Source: a virus. From it: 27,475 nt of DNA. Shown here one piece after another: positions 5,934 through 11,701 of the stretch. Every line of letters begins with the position of its first letter. Within the stretch, counting starts at the first letter, position 1. The notes below the pieces were generated by a model. That model was given only the letters and a program-made list of their open reading frames with translations. It was not told the origin of the DNA and did no database searches. The stretch lies in IMG/VR virus record IMGVR_UViG_3300030041_000065, positions 1-27,475 of that record; one strand, given 5' to 3'. The translations under genes were made by a program, and so were the position numbers.

Positions 5934-5953
5934 GGCATTAACGGGTCTAAACC

Positions 5954-6016
5954 GCCAAGGTGCCCCCTGATGTGGGGTGTCATGTGCAAGGATAAAAACC
6001 TTGGTGCCTCTTTTTT
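5954..6016 (+). terminator. Alternative-hairpin terminator or attenuator candidate
   Basis: CCTTGG at 5999-6004 can pair with CCAAGG at 5955-5960, or its first five bases with CAAGG at 5987-5991. A further hairpin of up to 8 bp with G-U pairs (5959-5966 with 5974-5981) overlaps the first option. Six T residues follow at 6011-6016. Mutually exclusive stems before a T-run are the layout of an attenuator or RNA switch, but no ligand or leader peptide is evident. Confidence 0.35.
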
Positions 6017-6080
6017 GGCGCATTAGAATTCGTTGGTTAGTTAGTCCTTCCCAACGGTCCGTGAGATTCGGGCGTGCGCC
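6017..6080 (+). ncRNA. tRNA-like three-way fold lacking a D-arm
   Basis: A 7-bp closing helix (6017-6023 with 6074-6080, last pair T-G) is followed by TA as at tRNA positions 8-9. Then comes a 6-bp hairpin CGTTGG/CCAACG (6031-6036 with 6051-6056, 14-base loop). A 5-bp, 7-base-loop arm (6057-6061 with 6069-6073) directly abuts the closing helix. The closing helix and last arm match tRNA acceptor and T-arm geometry. There is no D-arm, the loop lacks the TTC signature and no CCA is encoded, so it is not a normal tRNA. Confidence 0.45.
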
Positions 6081-6088
6081 TTTTGTCT

Positions 6089-6160
6089 TGCACAGTAAAA
6101 TTTGCAGTGAATTGAACACGCATTGCATTGCCGGTTCTTAAATACCAACGGCCTGTGCAC
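6089..6160 (+). ncRNA. Second multi-helix RNA element
   Basis: TGCACAG (6089-6095) pairs with CTGTGCA (6153-6159), a 7-bp helix. Directly abutting its 3' strand is an arm with GCCG (6130-6133) paired to CGGC (6149-6152). A weak GTG/CAC hairpin (6107-6109 with 6117-6119) has a 7-base loop. The layout echoes the tRNA-like fold just upstream but with poorer arms. It ends shortly before the ribosome site of the gene at 6187. Confidence 0.3.
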
Positions 6161-6186
6161 TTTATTGGAGAGATTGGGAACGTAAT

Positions 6187-6351
6187 ATGGTCACTTATTT
6201 AACTAATTTTGAACTAAGAACAATGCTAGAAAAACATTTCGATGAACTGCCGATTGAATTCTACGTAGAGGGTCTTGGTTGTTTTACATTCAATCAATTA
6301 GTGATTGACGACTCCGGTTCCTTTCCGAGATTATCTATAGAGCTTGAATAA
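6187..6351 (+). CDS. Small phage protein of the TN-x-EL/DELPI type, 54 aa
   Basis: The N-terminal region (TNFEL...LLEK-like spacing, then DELPI at about residues 19-23) aligns with the start of the protein at 6541-6714, so the two are probably paralogues. Small phage proteins with a helix followed by a short beta unit of this kind are common, but their function is unknown. GGGA precedes the ATG. The stop overlaps the next ATG by one base (TAATG). Confidence 0.6.
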   Translation: MVTYLTNFELRTMLEKHFDELPIEFYVEGLGCFTFNQLVIDDSGSFPRLSIELE

Positions 6352-6548
6352 TGATTAGCACTCAAGCGAGATTGCGCTCAATCTATTATTTAGAAGATGT
6401 GCTTAGACGTTTGCGAACATCCATTTTGCAGACAGCTTTATTTGACGATAAAAAAGCAAAACGACTTGCAACTTACGAGCATAAAATTAATTTAATTTAT
6501 AGAGATTTGCTTGAGAACGAATCAGAGGCGGTATGCTCTGATGACTAA
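6351..6548 (+). CDS. Small hypothetical helical protein, 65 aa
   Basis: A 65-residue basic, helical product (about residues 3-55 amphipathic) with no recognised family. It begins at the TAATG junction and ends with an 8-base overlap (ATGACTAA) into the next gene, so the three genes from 6187 to 6714 form one coupled unit. Confidence 0.6.
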   Translation: MISTQARLRSIYYLEDVLRRLRTSILQTALFDDKKAKRLATYEHKINLIYRDLLENESEAVCSDD

Positions 6549-6714
6549 CGCCGAACTGCAAGCCCTGCTAAAGCAATATCCTGATGAACTTCCCATTATG
6601 CTAGAAGTTTTTGATATTCGGTCAACTCTGGAATCAATGGACATAAATGTTTATCGTGCTAATGAAAAATCTAGAATAGATGCTCAATATATTTGCATTG
6701 AAGGGAAAGTCTAA
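6541..6714 (+). CDS. Paralogue of the 6187 protein, 57 aa
   Basis: The product begins MTNAELQALLKQYPDELPI and shares the TN-x-EL, LL and DELPI positions with the protein at 6187-6351. The ATG at 6541 is preferred over an upstream in-frame start at 6511 because AGAGGCGG precedes it and the overlap is then 8 bases. Function is unknown. Confidence 0.6.
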   Translation: MTNAELQALLKQYPDELPIMLEVFDIRSTLESMDINVYRANEKSRIDAQYICIEGKV

Positions 6715-6715
6715 A

Positions 6716-6763
6716 GCCAACTAAGCGCCACGCATGAGGTCATTGGCATGATTGCAAGGCGCT
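6716..6763 (+). other. Potential pseudoknotted RNA stem in a 234-base gap
   Basis: AGCGCC (6724-6729) pairs with GGCGCT (6758-6763). GCCAA (6716-6720) can pair with TTGGC (6743-6747), crossing the first stem as in a pseudoknot. The rest of the gap from 6764 to 6948 shows no convincing gene or promoter beyond AGAGG before the ATG at 6949. Confidence 0.25.
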
Positions 6764-6948
6764 CAGCTAACTAGTTATGTCAGTATTAGCGGATGTTTAA
6801 ACTAAAACGACAATTTTAGAATAGCATTCATCATGAAGTGGTGGAAAGAAGAATTAATATCGGTTAGTGTATCGGCAATTTAAATCACAGCGCCCTAAGA
6901 TTTCCCGTGGAAAGTGAATCTTTAGAGCGCCCAAAGAGGTCCGTTTCT

Positions 6949-7599
6949 ATGGCGCAAATTATCACATCGCAAGCACAATCAATCAACCCTTCATGCTACC
7001 ATTCGTCGGTTGTTGGCGATCTAACAACATTTAAACCCACTCGGCTACCTTTATATCGATTCAGGGAACTCAAGAAAGAGCATCACAAGGCTTGTCTAAA
7101 ATCGATATCAGACTTTGAATACAAGCCGACCACCAAGTTCATTTATGAAACCATCATCAATAATTGCGACAAGGAAGGCTCGTCCCGCATCGCTCATTCA
7201 ACGATAGCCAAGAAGCTTTATATCTCTCGCTCTACGGTCATGAGGCACTGCAAACGCTTAGAGGCTGATGGCCACATCATTACTTATAAAAACGGTTGGC
7301 AGGAATCAAATACAACTGTTGTGATAGCCATACAACATTGGAATATTAACAAAAGTGTCAATTCGCAACACAATCATACCCCAGGCGAAGAGCCGCCGAA
7401 GAACGGCTCAAGTCCGCCTGGGAACAATGAACAGAAAGAGGTCGAAGACGCCTGCCCTATGGGGCGCGTCTCTCCCAAAGAGGCGGAATGGGACGACCAC
7501 GTAGCCTACAAGGAGCCAACAGAGGCTGAAAAGGCGGCGGTATCTGAAAGGTTGAAGGCTTTGAAAGAGCTGCATGGATTAAGACATAGGAAACATTGA
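6949..7599 (+). CDS. Winged-helix DNA-binding protein, likely replication initiator type, 216 aa
   Basis: Residues about 60-120 form a helix-turn-helix/winged-helix domain of the HTH_36 type: SRIAHSTIAKKLYISRSTVMRHCKRLEADGHI followed by a short wing. Phage replication proteins of the lambda-O kind and replisome organisers carry this domain at the N-terminus. The C-terminal part (about 140-216) is low-complexity, rich in Pro, Glu and Lys, with no ATPase motif, so helicase loading would need a partner. The ATG at 6949 has AGAGG about ten bases upstream; a GTG at 6907 would add 14 residues. A transcriptional regulator is the alternative. Confidence 0.65.
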   Translation: MAQIITSQAQSINPSCYHSSVVGDLTTFKPTRLPLYRFRELKKEHHKACLKSISDFEYKPTTKFIYETIINNCDKEGSSRIAHSTIAKKLYISRSTVMRHCKRLEADGHIITYKNGWQESNTTVVIAIQHWNINKSVNSQHNHTPGEEPPKNGSSPPGNNEQKEVEDACPMGRVSPKEAEWDDHVAYKEPTEAEKAAVSERLKALKELHGLRHRKH

Positions 7600-7629
7600 T
7601 GAACATTATACCATTATCAGGGTTGTTAA

Positions 7630-7836
7630 ATGACTAAAAAGACAACTGAAGAAATGCTAGAATTTTACAAACGCAAAAAGCGGGCCTTTGAAAAGGTTAC
7701 CCCATGGTCAGATGAAAATATAAGGGCGAAACTTACCGAGCCCGAAAAAATAGAAAACTATGATCGCAACCGAAAGCTAATGAAGGATTCCATCGAGGAA
7801 GGTATAGCCTATTACTCTCAGGCTAGAGAGGTTTAA
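7630..7836 (+). CDS. Small hypothetical protein, 68 aa
   Basis: A 68-residue, highly charged helical product of unknown family. It follows the winged-helix gene by 30 bases and is immediately followed, without a gap, by the next ATG. It is probably part of the same transcript. Confidence 0.65.
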   Translation: MTKKTTEEMLEFYKRKKRAFEKVTPWSDENIRAKLTEPEKIENYDRNRKLMKDSIEEGIAYYSQAREV

Positions 7837-8043
7837 ATGACTAAAGACGCAATTATTAAGCAACTTATTATTTCCAATATCAGAAAAGATTGGGATCAGA
7901 AAGATGAAATGTGTTTTTCGTTAGATTGGAAGTGTACTAAATTAACTTATAGTATCGAAGCCAATAAAGATAAATCGCTGGCTGACATGGTGAATTGGTT
8001 TTACGACAAGATTATGGAGTTGAGCGATAATGACAAACCTTGA
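7837..8043 (+). CDS. Small hypothetical protein, 68 aa, paralogue of the next gene
   Basis: The C-terminal region (KSLADMVNWFYDKIMEL, about residues 46-62) resembles the same region of the following protein (ESLDQVIDWFYYTVLQC), and both have a central strand-rich part. The two genes overlap by 14 bases. They look like a tandem duplication of unknown function. Confidence 0.65.
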   Translation: MTKDAIIKQLIISNIRKDWDQKDEMCFSLDWKCTKLTYSIEANKDKSLADMVNWFYDKIMELSDNDKP

Positions 8044-8248
8044 ACCCATTGTCAGGAAGCTCATAAAAACTCTTCTCTATAAATACCATGAAGCAAACCA
8101 ACTTCATTCGTGGTATTTACTTTATGAGGGTAAGACATTTACAAAGATCTCTCAGCCCGATGAAAGTTTAGATCAAGTCATTGACTGGTTTTACTATACT
8201 GTTTTACAATGCGAGAATAAAGAAGAGGCTTGTCAGGAAAAGAAATGA
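8030..8248 (+). CDS. Small hypothetical protein, 72 aa, paralogue of the previous gene
   Basis: This product shares the N-terminal LIK/LII helix and the DWFY C-terminal helix with the upstream protein, at low overall identity. It ends in ATGA with the next gene. The function is unknown; the tandem arrangement suggests diverged subunits. Confidence 0.65.
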   Translation: MTNLEPIVRKLIKTLLYKYHEANQLHSWYLLYEGKTFTKISQPDESLDQVIDWFYYTVLQCENKEEACQEKK

Positions 8249-8427
8249 GCAAAAACAAATGTAATACGGTCATCAATAAAGCCAGGATATGTAAAGACCA
8301 TTTGACGACTATTTTGGGGATTGCTCAAGACATTGACTATCCTTTATTTACGCATATTAATTCAACAATATTAGAGCTTGAAAAGATAGTTCATGAAAGT
8401 AGATCTTTGAGGGAAGGTTATGACTAA
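8245..8427 (+). CDS. Small hypothetical helical protein, 60 aa
   Basis: The ATG at 8245 overlaps the upstream TGA (ATGA) and is preferred to the start five codons earlier. The product is basic at the N-terminus and helical throughout. It ends in an 8-base ATGACTAA overlap with the next gene. No family is recognised. Confidence 0.6.
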   Translation: MSKNKCNTVINKARICKDHLTTILGIAQDIDYPLFTHINSTILELEKIVHESRSLREGYD

Positions 8428-8695
8428 ATCCTATATCGATCCAACGAATGCGCTTGCTAAGCAAGAAGCGGCAGCTATTGCAGCTAAAGAGCGCTTAAAC
8501 GCTAGGGGTATATATTACCCCATATGTGATAGTAGTCTTTCGCCTGACGAGAATTACCAGCGTCTAATAGATTACTCTGAGCTAGAAGCAAGAGAGATAG
8601 TGAAGATATTGCGGGAACCTACTGGCGGTCCAAGACCATTGGAGATTGATAATGTGAAACCTAAGAGCAAAGGATGGGAAGGTTATAGTGATTAA
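8420..8695 (+). CDS. Hypothetical phage protein, 91 aa
   Basis: The N-terminal half is an Ala/Glu/Lys-rich helix (about residues 10-30) and the remainder is Pro-containing and polar. It ends in an 8-base overlap with a GTG start. The function is unknown. Confidence 0.6.
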   Translation: MTKSYIDPTNALAKQEAAAIAAKERLNARGIYYPICDSSLSPDENYQRLIDYSELEAREIVKILREPTGGPRPLEIDNVKPKSKGWEGYSD

Positions 8696-9017
8696 CTGCC
8701 ATTGCGCTGCAATTGATTCCTCTGAATGTGTATGCTCTCGAATATTTTCCAAATCATTTTTAACAAGAATGGGGATATCAAAAGCCCTTAAAGCTTTAAA
8801 AGCCAGAAATGATAATAGAAAATATATGGCAGAGCTTGAAAATAACAAAAAGATGTTAAAAGTATTAAAAGCTGGTGATTGGATATGCAATGAGCATGGC
8901 GTTCCAATAGGTGTTTTTGATGGATTTCAAATCCAAAATAGAGGATGTTTCTCATGTGAAGTTCAGGAAGGAAATACCGCTTTTTATGATTTCAAAAAGA
9001 ATGGTAGATTATTATGA
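8688..9017 (+). CDS. Cys-rich hypothetical protein, 109 aa
   Basis: The GTG at 8688 has GGGAAGG upstream and overlaps the previous stop by 8 bases. The N-terminus carries closely spaced cysteines (CHC at 4-6, CVC at 14-16), followed by a basic helix (about 28-60). A C-terminal domain with GDWICNEHG and GCFSCEV may bind metal. If translation began at the in-frame ATG near 8770, the N-terminal cysteine pairs would be lost. No family is recognised. Confidence 0.55.
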   Translation: MINCHCAAIDSSECVCSRIFSKSFLTRMGISKALKALKARNDNRKYMAELENNKKMLKVLKAGDWICNEHGVPIGVFDGFQIQNRGCFSCEVQEGNTAFYDFKKNGRLL

Positions 9018-9109
9018 CTGAATACCACCAAGGAATGTTAGTAGGCTTTTTCTTAACTGTTGCAGGAAATATTTTAGGCGCAATACTGTATTGCTGGTGG
9101 AATAAATAG
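9014..9109 (+). CDS. Tiny single-pass membrane peptide, 31 aa
   Basis: A 31-residue product with one hydrophobic segment (about residues 8-29) and a Trp-rich end (CWWNK). It starts in ATGA with the upstream stop. A small inner-membrane peptide is likely; the role is unknown. Confidence 0.5.
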   Translation: MTEYHQGMLVGFFLTVAGNILGAILYCWWNK

Positions 9110-9118
9110 GTGAATACA

Positions 9119-9346
9119 ATGATTGACATAAAAACCCAAATTTACAACCATTTCTATACACGTAAGAAACATTTTATCCTGGGTAAGCCACAGTTAATCA
9201 TTAACGAAGGCAAAGAAATGTTTACTATTTCAGCGGACTACAAAGGTTATCCTGCTTTTAGGGTTGACCACGGAGTAGCGCATATTTATTTTACGGATGT
9301 AGATGAAATCGTACAATTTATAGAAAAGCACAAGCATGTCATGTAA
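9119..9346 (+). CDS. Small hypothetical protein, 75 aa
   Basis: The ATG at 9119 has AGGTG five bases upstream; the GTG inside that site (9110) is an in-frame alternative adding three residues. The product appears to be a mixed alpha/beta domain with a C-terminal helix (DVDEIVQFIEKH). Function is unknown. Confidence 0.6.
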   Translation: MIDIKTQIYNHFYTRKKHFILGKPQLIINEGKEMFTISADYKGYPAFRVDHGVAHIYFTDVDEIVQFIEKHKHVM

Positions 9347-9506
9347 ATCATGCCAAGATAGGTTGGATAAGATAAAACGCTTTGCAACAAGGTTGTTTTA
9401 TCCTGAGCATAAATGTGATTATGTTCAAACGGGAATTTGGTATAATGAAGAGAATACGAGTATGCCATTGTTAAAATGTAGAATATGTAAAAAGGAACAA
9501 AAATGA
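9336..9506 (+). CDS. Zinc-ribbon-like protein, 56 aa
   Basis: The product has a CxxC pair at residues 3-6 and a second CxxC at 48-51, with an additional Cys and His between them, so a single zinc-ribbon fold is likely. Such small proteins bind nucleic acid or protein partners. It overlaps the upstream gene by 11 bases and ends in ATGA with the next gene. Confidence 0.6.
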   Translation: MSCKSCQDRLDKIKRFATRLFYPEHKCDYVQTGIWYNEENTSMPLLKCRICKKEQK

Positions 9507-9784
9507 CAGTTAAACAAATGATTTTGCAAGCCAATGAGAATATTAAAGAAACTGCTAAGATATTAGCGACTATTTACCATGATATAGAATTTGAGTTAGA
9601 CCCTTCTTTAATTGAAAACTCTAACATGGCGCTAGGTGAGCTTATTAAATGCATCAAACATTTAGCGTTAATCAATGGCAACATAACGGGTGATGAGTTA
9701 ATGCCTCGCGAAGGCAGATCGCCAAAGCCCGAAATGACTAATGATGAGCAAGCCAAAGAAGCGTTAGGCCAATTAGTTAATTAA
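9503..9784 (+). CDS. Hypothetical phage protein, 93 aa
   Basis: A 93-residue helical, acidic product; its C-terminal third is polar with several Pro and Glu residues. It starts in ATGA and abuts the next ATG without a gap. No family is recognised. Confidence 0.65.
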   Translation: MTVKQMILQANENIKETAKILATIYHDIEFELDPSLIENSNMALGELIKCIKHLALINGNITGDELMPREGRSPKPEMTNDEQAKEALGQLVN

Positions 9785-9985
9785 ATGAAAGTGATTTTTC
9801 GGGCCTCTTTATTTGATAATCCAAACATGTACTATCAGGTAGTAGAGGCCGAAGAATCTGTTATAACGATGAGACATAGAATATATAAAATTAATCAGAA
9901 TATCCTTAAGAAGGGCGGTAAATATTCTTGTGTTGACCCTTCTTTGAGATATGTACATTTGGAAAAAGATGGACAAGAAGATTAA
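9785..9985 (+). CDS. Small hypothetical protein, 66 aa
   Basis: The product is strand-rich at the start (about residues 1-25), then basic. It directly follows the previous stop and overlaps the nuclease gene by 17 bases. The function is unknown; coupling to the nuclease suggests a related role. Confidence 0.6.
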   Translation: MKVIFRASLFDNPNMYYQVVEAEESVITMRHRIYKINQNILKKGGKYSCVDPSLRYVHLEKDGQED

Positions 9986-10415
9986 GCCAAAACAATTCAA
10001 AGGTGACTCAATCAAGGTAGTCGCTCGCGCTAAGCAGCCAAAAACGATAGACCCCACGCATTCTCAGCTATGCAAAGCCATAGTTGATTACATGCGAAGC
10101 AAACACCCTGATAAGCTTTTCATACATATACCTAACGAGGGTAAACGCAGCCCACAACAAGGTAAGAAGCTTAAAGATGAGGGGCTATTGCCTGGCGCGT
10201 TTGATTACCTATTATGCCATGTGAGGATTACCCAGCAGCCTGATGCTACATATAACTATGACCCTGGTATCTTCATAGAGGTTAAAGCCAAAAAGGATAA
10301 GCTGTCAAACGTCCAAAAGGAATTTATGCAGCGTGCTTTAGGTTCTCATTATTCTGTCATGGTTGTTAACAATATTGATGATTTTATGATAGAGATAGAT
10401 GAGTATTGCAAATAG
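9969..10415 (+). CDS. VRR-NUC domain nuclease, 148 aa
   Basis: This is a stand-alone VRR-NUC nuclease of the PD-(D/E)xK superfamily, which cuts branched or structured DNA. Visible motifs are IPNEG (about 55-58), GLLPGAFDYLL with Asp79, and IFIEVKAKKDKLSNVQKEF with Glu104, Lys106 and the Q-K pair at 116-117. Phages use such enzymes for junction resolution or recombination. I chose the ATG at 9969 because GGA lies six to eight bases upstream; the ATG at 9951 would add six residues. It lies on a different transcript from the annealing protein at 2525-3292. Confidence 0.85.
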   Translation: MDKKIKPKQFKGDSIKVVARAKQPKTIDPTHSQLCKAIVDYMRSKHPDKLFIHIPNEGKRSPQQGKKLKDEGLLPGAFDYLLCHVRITQQPDATYNYDPGIFIEVKAKKDKLSNVQKEFMQRALGSHYSVMVVNNIDDFMIEIDEYCK

Positions 10416-10458
10416 GCATGCTATAGTTAAATTGTCACCCAATGCGGAGACTTCAACC

Positions 10459-10746
10459 ATGTCTATGACTGCTTTTGCATCCATGATAGAAAAAGTAGAG
10501 ATTGCAGCTAAGAACAACGCCGAAACAGTTAGTGATCACCAAGCTAAAGCCGATGATGTTTTGAGGGTTCTTAGCAAAAAAGATTCCACTATATCGCACC
10601 ATTACAAAACAACCCACACTGATGAATCTTGGTCAGAGTCTAAGACCGAGGTAGATGATGAAAAAGAAGCTCAAGCAACCACAGAGCATAAAGAGGTCAA
10701 GAAAAAGAAGTGCGGTTGCTTCGGTGGATTATTTGCTAAGCGTTAA
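10459..10746 (+). CDS. Charged hypothetical protein with Cys-Gly-Phe tail, 95 aa
   Basis: GGAG lies nine bases before the ATG at 10459, so this start is preferred over 10399, which would overlap the nuclease gene. The middle is very polar (Asp/Glu/Lys/Thr), probably disordered, and the C-terminus is a basic run followed by CGCFGGLFAKR, which could be a membrane-associated or modified tail. Its TAA interleaves with the TAA of the convergent gene in a shared TTAA. Confidence 0.6.
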   Translation: MSMTAFASMIEKVEIAAKNNAETVSDHQAKADDVLRVLSKKDSTISHHYKTTHTDESWSESKTEVDDEKEAQATTEHKEVKKKKCGCFGGLFAKR

Positions 10747-10838
10747 ATAACCCCTAACTGTATTGCCACAACAAAAGTTATCATCAATGCGGTATATGTT
10801 ATGCCAAACAATGCCCATTTAATTTCTAAGTCGTTCAT
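10743..10838 (-). CDS. Tiny single-pass membrane peptide, 31 aa
   Basis: A hydrophobic segment spans most of residues 8-31 after a short charged start, ending in LGVI. AGGGG lies just before the ATG, giving GGGGTTATATG, the same context used by another gene of this operon. It is the last gene of the short minus-strand operon and is convergent with the gene before it. Confidence 0.5.
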   Translation of the reverse strand: MNDLEIKWALFGITYTALMITFVVAIQLGVI

Positions 10839-10848
10839 ATAACCCCTT

Positions 10849-11082
10849 TTAACATGTCCTAGGTGTGCAATACTCAAACTGATGTTTTTCTTCAAACTCT
10901 TTTCGAGTCTTTTCAATTAATTCTTTTTCTGATTCAGGCATCTTAGAATAAATATATCTAGATCGATATATACAGTCATGGCCTATCTTCATTGCAAGTT
11001 CGTCACTTTTTATTCTTATTTTTCTCTGGCGAAGATCGTAAAGTTTACTGCTTGCTTCGTTTATTTCATCTTCTAAACTCAT
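10849..11082 (-). CDS. Small hypothetical charged helical protein, 77 aa
   Basis: A 77-residue coiled-coil-like product, rich in Lys, Arg and Glu, with two cysteines near the C-terminus. It starts in an ATGA overlap with the tiny membrane peptide gene upstream and has GGGG before the ATG. The function is unknown. Confidence 0.65.
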   Translation of the reverse strand: MSLEDEINEASSKLYDLRQRKIRIKSDELAMKIGHDCIYRSRYIYSKMPESEKELIEKTRKEFEEKHQFEYCTPRTC

Positions 11083-11168
11083 ATAACCCCCAACATTCTA
11101 AGTGCCATTAAAGCTACTGACATCCAGATGGTCATCAGTAGAGCAAATTGTGTTAAGAAGGTTTTCAT
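11079..11168 (-). CDS. Tiny Met-rich membrane peptide, 29 aa
   Basis: A 29-residue peptide, mostly hydrophobic, with several Met residues and a LGVI end like the peptide at 10743-10838. Both ends are in ATGA overlaps with real genes. It probably inserts in the inner membrane. Confidence 0.5.
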   Translation of the reverse strand: MKTFLTQFALLMTIWMSVALMALRMLGVI

Positions 11169-11476
11169 TGATAGTTCTCACTTTTTTTAATGAAATCAGT
11201 ATTTCTTATCAAGAAATATACTGAGTTTTTATTATTTCCAAACTCAATCGGCTCTCCTATTTCATCAATTACTAAGCAGCCGCAATTTCCATCTATGGCA
11301 TATAATGCGCGGCAATTCTTATAAAATCCGTCCTCGTATAAATCATAATTTAAACCTTCTATGGTTTCAAAAACTATTCCATCACCATAAGAATATAAAT
11401 CTTTTTTATAAATTCCACCCATATCAGTTAAGTATTCAATTATTGCTTGACGCGCTTTTATATTATAGCTGCTCAT
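11165..11476 (-). CDS. Hypothetical protein, 103 aa
   Basis: The product has an N-terminal helix (about residues 6-20) followed by a strand-rich, Tyr/Gly/Asp-rich domain and a helical end. No family is recognised. It starts one base after the stop of the upstream gene and ends in ATGA. Confidence 0.65.
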   Translation of the reverse strand: MSSYNIKARQAIIEYLTDMGGIYKKDLYSYGDGIVFETIEGLNYDLYEDGFYKNCRALYAIDGNCGCLVIDEIGEPIEFGNNKNSVYFLIRNTDFIKKSENYQ

Positions 11477-11477
11477 T

Positions 11478-11591
11478 TTATATTCTCTCTATTTTGTTTA
11501 TTTCTTCAAACTTACCAAACTCAGTCAATGCTATTAGTTGTTTGTCAGTATAAAAACCAGAACTTTTATCTATAAATTCAACTCGCCACAT
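11478..11591 (-). CDS. Small hypothetical protein, 37 aa
   Basis: This is the first gene of the short minus-strand operon, with AGAGGA seven bases before the ATG and about 30 bases after the predicted start of transcription. The 37-residue product is too short to classify. Confidence 0.5.
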   Translation of the reverse strand: MWRVEFIDKSSGFYTDKQLIALTEFGKFEEINKIERI

Positions 11592-11629
11592 TTCTATTTC
11601 CTCTCAAGTGATAACGATTCAACAAGATC

Positions 11630-11659
11630 ATTTTACATCAATGTAAAACACTAAATCAA
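11630..11659 (-). promoter_or_regulatory. Promoter for the short leftward operon
   Basis: On the minus strand, TTGATT (11659-11654) and TAAAAT (11635-11630) are 18 bases apart. The 18-bp palindrome at 11631-11648 covers the -10 box and part of the spacer, which fits repression by a dimeric regulator. Confidence 0.6.
11631..11648. promoter_or_regulatory. Palindromic operator candidate
   Basis: TTTTACAT and ATGTAAAA form a perfect 8+8 palindrome around a 2-base centre. It overlaps the leftward promoter. The right half extends into ATGTAAAACACT, which recurs in the left operon's promoter at 4788-4799. Confidence 0.55.
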
Positions 11660-11701
11660 GTCCGTTTGTCTTTTTTATCGTCTGTCGATGAAACGCCCAT
11701 G

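Noticed and set aside
5968-5974. Hammerhead-ribozyme core (CTGATGT)
   Set aside because: The conserved core would be CTGATGA with a matching GAAA. The last base is wrong and the other core strand is missing.
6017-6080. Functional tRNA
   Set aside because: No D-arm, a 14-base loop on the middle hairpin, no TTC loop sequence and only 64 nt. Kept as a tRNA-like fold only.
5889-6128. 79-residue minus-strand ORF in the structured region
   Set aside because: No ribosome site, odd composition, opposite to neighbouring genes, and it lies across several potential RNA helices. The open frame is probably chance in GC-richer DNA.
6833-6883. 16-codon ORF upstream of the winged-helix gene
   Set aside because: No good ribosome site and no sign of coupling. 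Likely chance.
7600-7638. 12-codon leader ORF before the gene at 7630
   Set aside because: It ends in the same ATGACTAA overlap seen elsewhere but has no ribosome site or attenuator features. Too short to support.
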